From the NCBI GenBank assembly GCA_050735975.1, contig JBOHVS010000289.1, positions 1 to 6,875 of the forward strand: a DNA stretch of 6,875 nucleotides. The letters run 5' to 3'. Each line of letters starts with the position of its first letter. Within the stretch, counting starts at the first letter, position 1. Source of the stretch: DATMBL01 sp050735975 (lineage in GTDB: Bacteria > Desulfobacterota > Binatia > UBA9968). Positions 5,445-6,875 of the stretch are shown here, one piece after another. The notes beneath the pieces are model-generated. The model did not search any database. It worked only from the letters and a program-made list of their open reading frames with translations, and had not been told where the DNA came from. The position numbers and the translations under genes are program-made.

Positions 5445-5479
5445 CTCCATGCTCCCTGCTCCCTGCTCCTTGCTCCATG
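5445..5479 (+). repeat. Heptamer array CTCCNTG x5 before the synthetase
   Basis: Five unbroken 7-bp units: CTCCATG, CTCCCTG, CTCCCTG, CTCCTTG, CTCCATG. The last unit ends with an ATG (5477) that is in frame with the synthetase, 19 codons before the preferred start. The complementary motif, CAGGGAG CAAGGAG, appears at 368-381. Copy-number change here would alter the leader length and not the reading frame. Confidence 0.85.
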
Positions 5480-5523
5480 CGCTTTGCCAATTCGCTGGAG
5501 TGGAGTCTTTTTCAGCAGCTTGC

Positions 5524-5530
5524 AAGGAGG
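5524..5530 (+). promoter_or_regulatory. Shine-Dalgarno site of the synthetase
   Basis: AAGGAGG ends three bases before the ATG at 5534. The match is strong but the gap is short. It still decides for 5534 over the in-frame ATG at 5477, which has only repeat DNA in front of it. Confidence 0.65.
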
Positions 5531-5533
5531 AAT

Positions 5534-6875
5534 ATGAAATCCACGTTACCCAAGACGATACCGCAGTCAGAGGGACTTTGGCTGCTGCATCTCCTAACGG
5601 CCATTGTAGCTGCCTATGTCGCCGGCAGATTGACCGTGGATTCGGATCTGGAGCAGCTGATTCTTTATAAGGCGGAGTTGGAGCAGCTCTTTCGTTATTC
5701 CTTCCTCGCTCTGGAATCATCGTGGGTCGATTCCCATCAGGCAATGACCCGGGTGGTGAGCCTCCTCTCACCGGAAGAGGCTACGCCATTGTTGGCTGGT
5801 TGGAATACCGGGGCGACGCGACGCAATGATCACCGCGCTGTCCATGAGATGTTTGAAGAACAAGCGGCATTAAGTCCGGACGAGTTCGCTCTTGTCTGTG
5901 GCGGCGAGCGATTGACTTACCGGGAACTCGATCAGCGCGCCAACAAATTAGCGCGCTACCTGCGAAGAAAGGGAATCAACCCGGGAACGCTTGTCGGCCT
6001 CTGTCTTGAGCGTTCTCCGGAGATGATTGTCGGCATCTTGGGCGTCATGAAAGCCGGAGGAGCCTATGTTCCCCTCGACCCTCAGTATCCTCGCGACCGG
6101 CTCAAGATGCTTATGGATGATATTCAAACACCGATATTGTTGACCGAGCAAGACTTGGCCGAACGACTGATTGACTTTGGAGCCGAGTTAGTATGTCTTG
6201 ATCTCGCGCCTCAAGTTTTCGAAGGCGAAAGCCAAGAGCCGCTTGCGAGCGAAGTCACGGCCGGAGATCTCGCTTATGTAATTTACACCTCCGGTTCGAC
6301 GGGAAGACCGAAAGGCGTGGAGGTAACCCATGGCGGTCTGGTGAACTACATTGTTCACGCAGCCGATGTTTCCGGTCTCGCCCCCGCCGACCGCGTTTTG
6401 CAGTTTGCCTCCCTCAGCTTCGATGTGGCGGCGGAAGAAATTTTCTGCTCCCTTACGCGCGGCGCGACACTGGTGCTGCGAAACGATACGATGCTGAGCT
6501 CAGTTTCGGACTTTCTCGATACGTGCCAAAAATGGGGCATCACCGTCCTGGACCTTCCAACGGCCTACTGGCATGAAATCACGATGACCGTCTATGCCGA
6601 GAACTTGACATTGCCCGAGTCGATTCGCCTGGTCATTATCGGCGGGGAGCGGGCGATTCCGGAGCGGCTTACGCAATGGCAGGCCCGCATCGGCAACCGC
6701 ATTCGTCTCTTTAATAGTTACGGGCCCACGGAAGCGACTATTGCCGCAACCCTGTGCGAATTGACCGGCGGCAGCGAAAGCGAGAAGTCCTTTGGTGAAG
6801 TCTCCATCGGCGGTCCGATTCCCAACGTGCAGCTCTATGTATCGGACCAAGATCTGAATCCCGTGCCTGCCGGCG
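5534..6875 (+). CDS. Non-ribosomal peptide synthetase, starting adenylation domain (partial)
   Basis: The frame is open from 5534 to the right edge (447 full codons, no stop). An adenylation domain loads an amino acid as its AMP ester onto a carrier protein. Core motifs are in order: A1 LTYREL (127-132), A2 MKAGGAYVPLDPQYP (172-186), A3 YTSGSTGRPKG (251-261), A4 FDVAAEE (296-302) and A5 NSYGPTE (394-400). A6-A10 and the carrier lie beyond the window. Aligned by eye to the GrsA pocket, the residues read D297, V298, E301, D340, V367, I369, S395, I403, A404. Asp at the first site fits an alpha-amino acid; I do not assign the substrate. Residues 36-90 resemble only the tail of a condensation domain, and 15-31 are strongly hydrophobic. 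The lack of a full condensation domain suggests a loading module. MbtH at 1063 is the likely partner. Confidence 0.93.
   Translation, partial: MKSTLPKTIPQSEGLWLLHLLTAIVAAYVAGRLTVDSDLEQLILYKAELEQLFRYSFLALESSWVDSHQAMTRVVSLLSPEEATPLLAGWNTGATRRNDHRAVHEMFEEQAALSPDEFALVCGGERLTYRELDQRANKLARYLRRKGINPGTLVGLCLERSPEMIVGILGVMKAGGAYVPLDPQYPRDRLKMLMDDIQTPILLTEQDLAERLIDFGAELVCLDLAPQVFEGESQEPLASEVTAGDLAYVIYTSGSTGRPKGVEVTHGGLVNYIVHAADVSGLAPADRVLQFASLSFDVAAEEIFCSLTRGATLVLRNDTMLSSVSDFLDTCQKWGITVLDLPTAYWHEITMTVYAENLTLPESIRLVIIGGERAIPERLTQWQARIGNRIRLFNSYGPTEATIAATLCELTGGSESEKSFGEVSIGGPIPNVQLYVSDQDLNPVPAG

Noticed and set aside
5394..5771. 125-residue minus-strand frame
   Set aside because: It lies antisense to the heptamer array and the start of the synthetase, and the plus-strand frame has clear adenylation motifs and a Shine-Dalgarno site.

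Overview
The window looks like bacterial DNA of moderate GC content, probably from an uncultured soil, sediment or symbiont lineage. All gene features are on the plus strand. The phylum cannot be fixed from the sequence. Repeat-filled spacers of this style recall deltaproteobacteria-like metagenomic genomes, but that is an impression and not a demonstration.

Layout. Bases 1-218 carry the 3' end of an unrecognised helical, lysine-rich-tailed protein. Bases 219-727 are a non-coding spacer full of short repeats. A small excisionase/AlpA-type HTH gene (728-922) follows, and its stop codon runs into a 71-nt inverted-repeat element that can fold as a three-way junction (921-991). Next comes an MbtH-like protein (1063-1272), then a repeat-rich spacer (1273-1663). 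A three-gene membrane/glycosylation block follows: a GT2 glycosyltransferase with C-terminal membrane helices (1664-2680), an 83-residue single-pass protein (2745-2996) and a 646-residue GT-C-like polytopic protein (3001-4941). After another 592-bp repeat-rich spacer, a non-ribosomal peptide synthetase starts at 5534 and runs off the right edge. It opens directly with an adenylation domain whose core motifs A1-A5 are all visible. It has no stop codon in the window, so a search for closed ORFs misses it.

How the genes fit together. MbtH-like proteins bind and activate NRPS adenylation domains, so the gene at 1063 and the synthetase at 5534 most likely belong to one peptide biosynthetic locus that continues rightwards. 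The synthetase lacks a condensation domain at its N-terminus, which suggests a loading module. The GT2, single-pass and GT-C proteins between them could modify the peptide, supply a lipid-linked sugar, or be an unrelated surface-glycan block. The sequence does not decide.

The most unusual thing is the spacer DNA. At least six sites are built from 7-bp units of several unrelated sequences (GTYTAGA, AATTCGC, CTCRACT, CTGAGAC, GTTCGAG, CTCCNTG). Other stretches are built from 9-bp units. Two members of a palindromic element share the same ends but differ by a whole hairpin arm.
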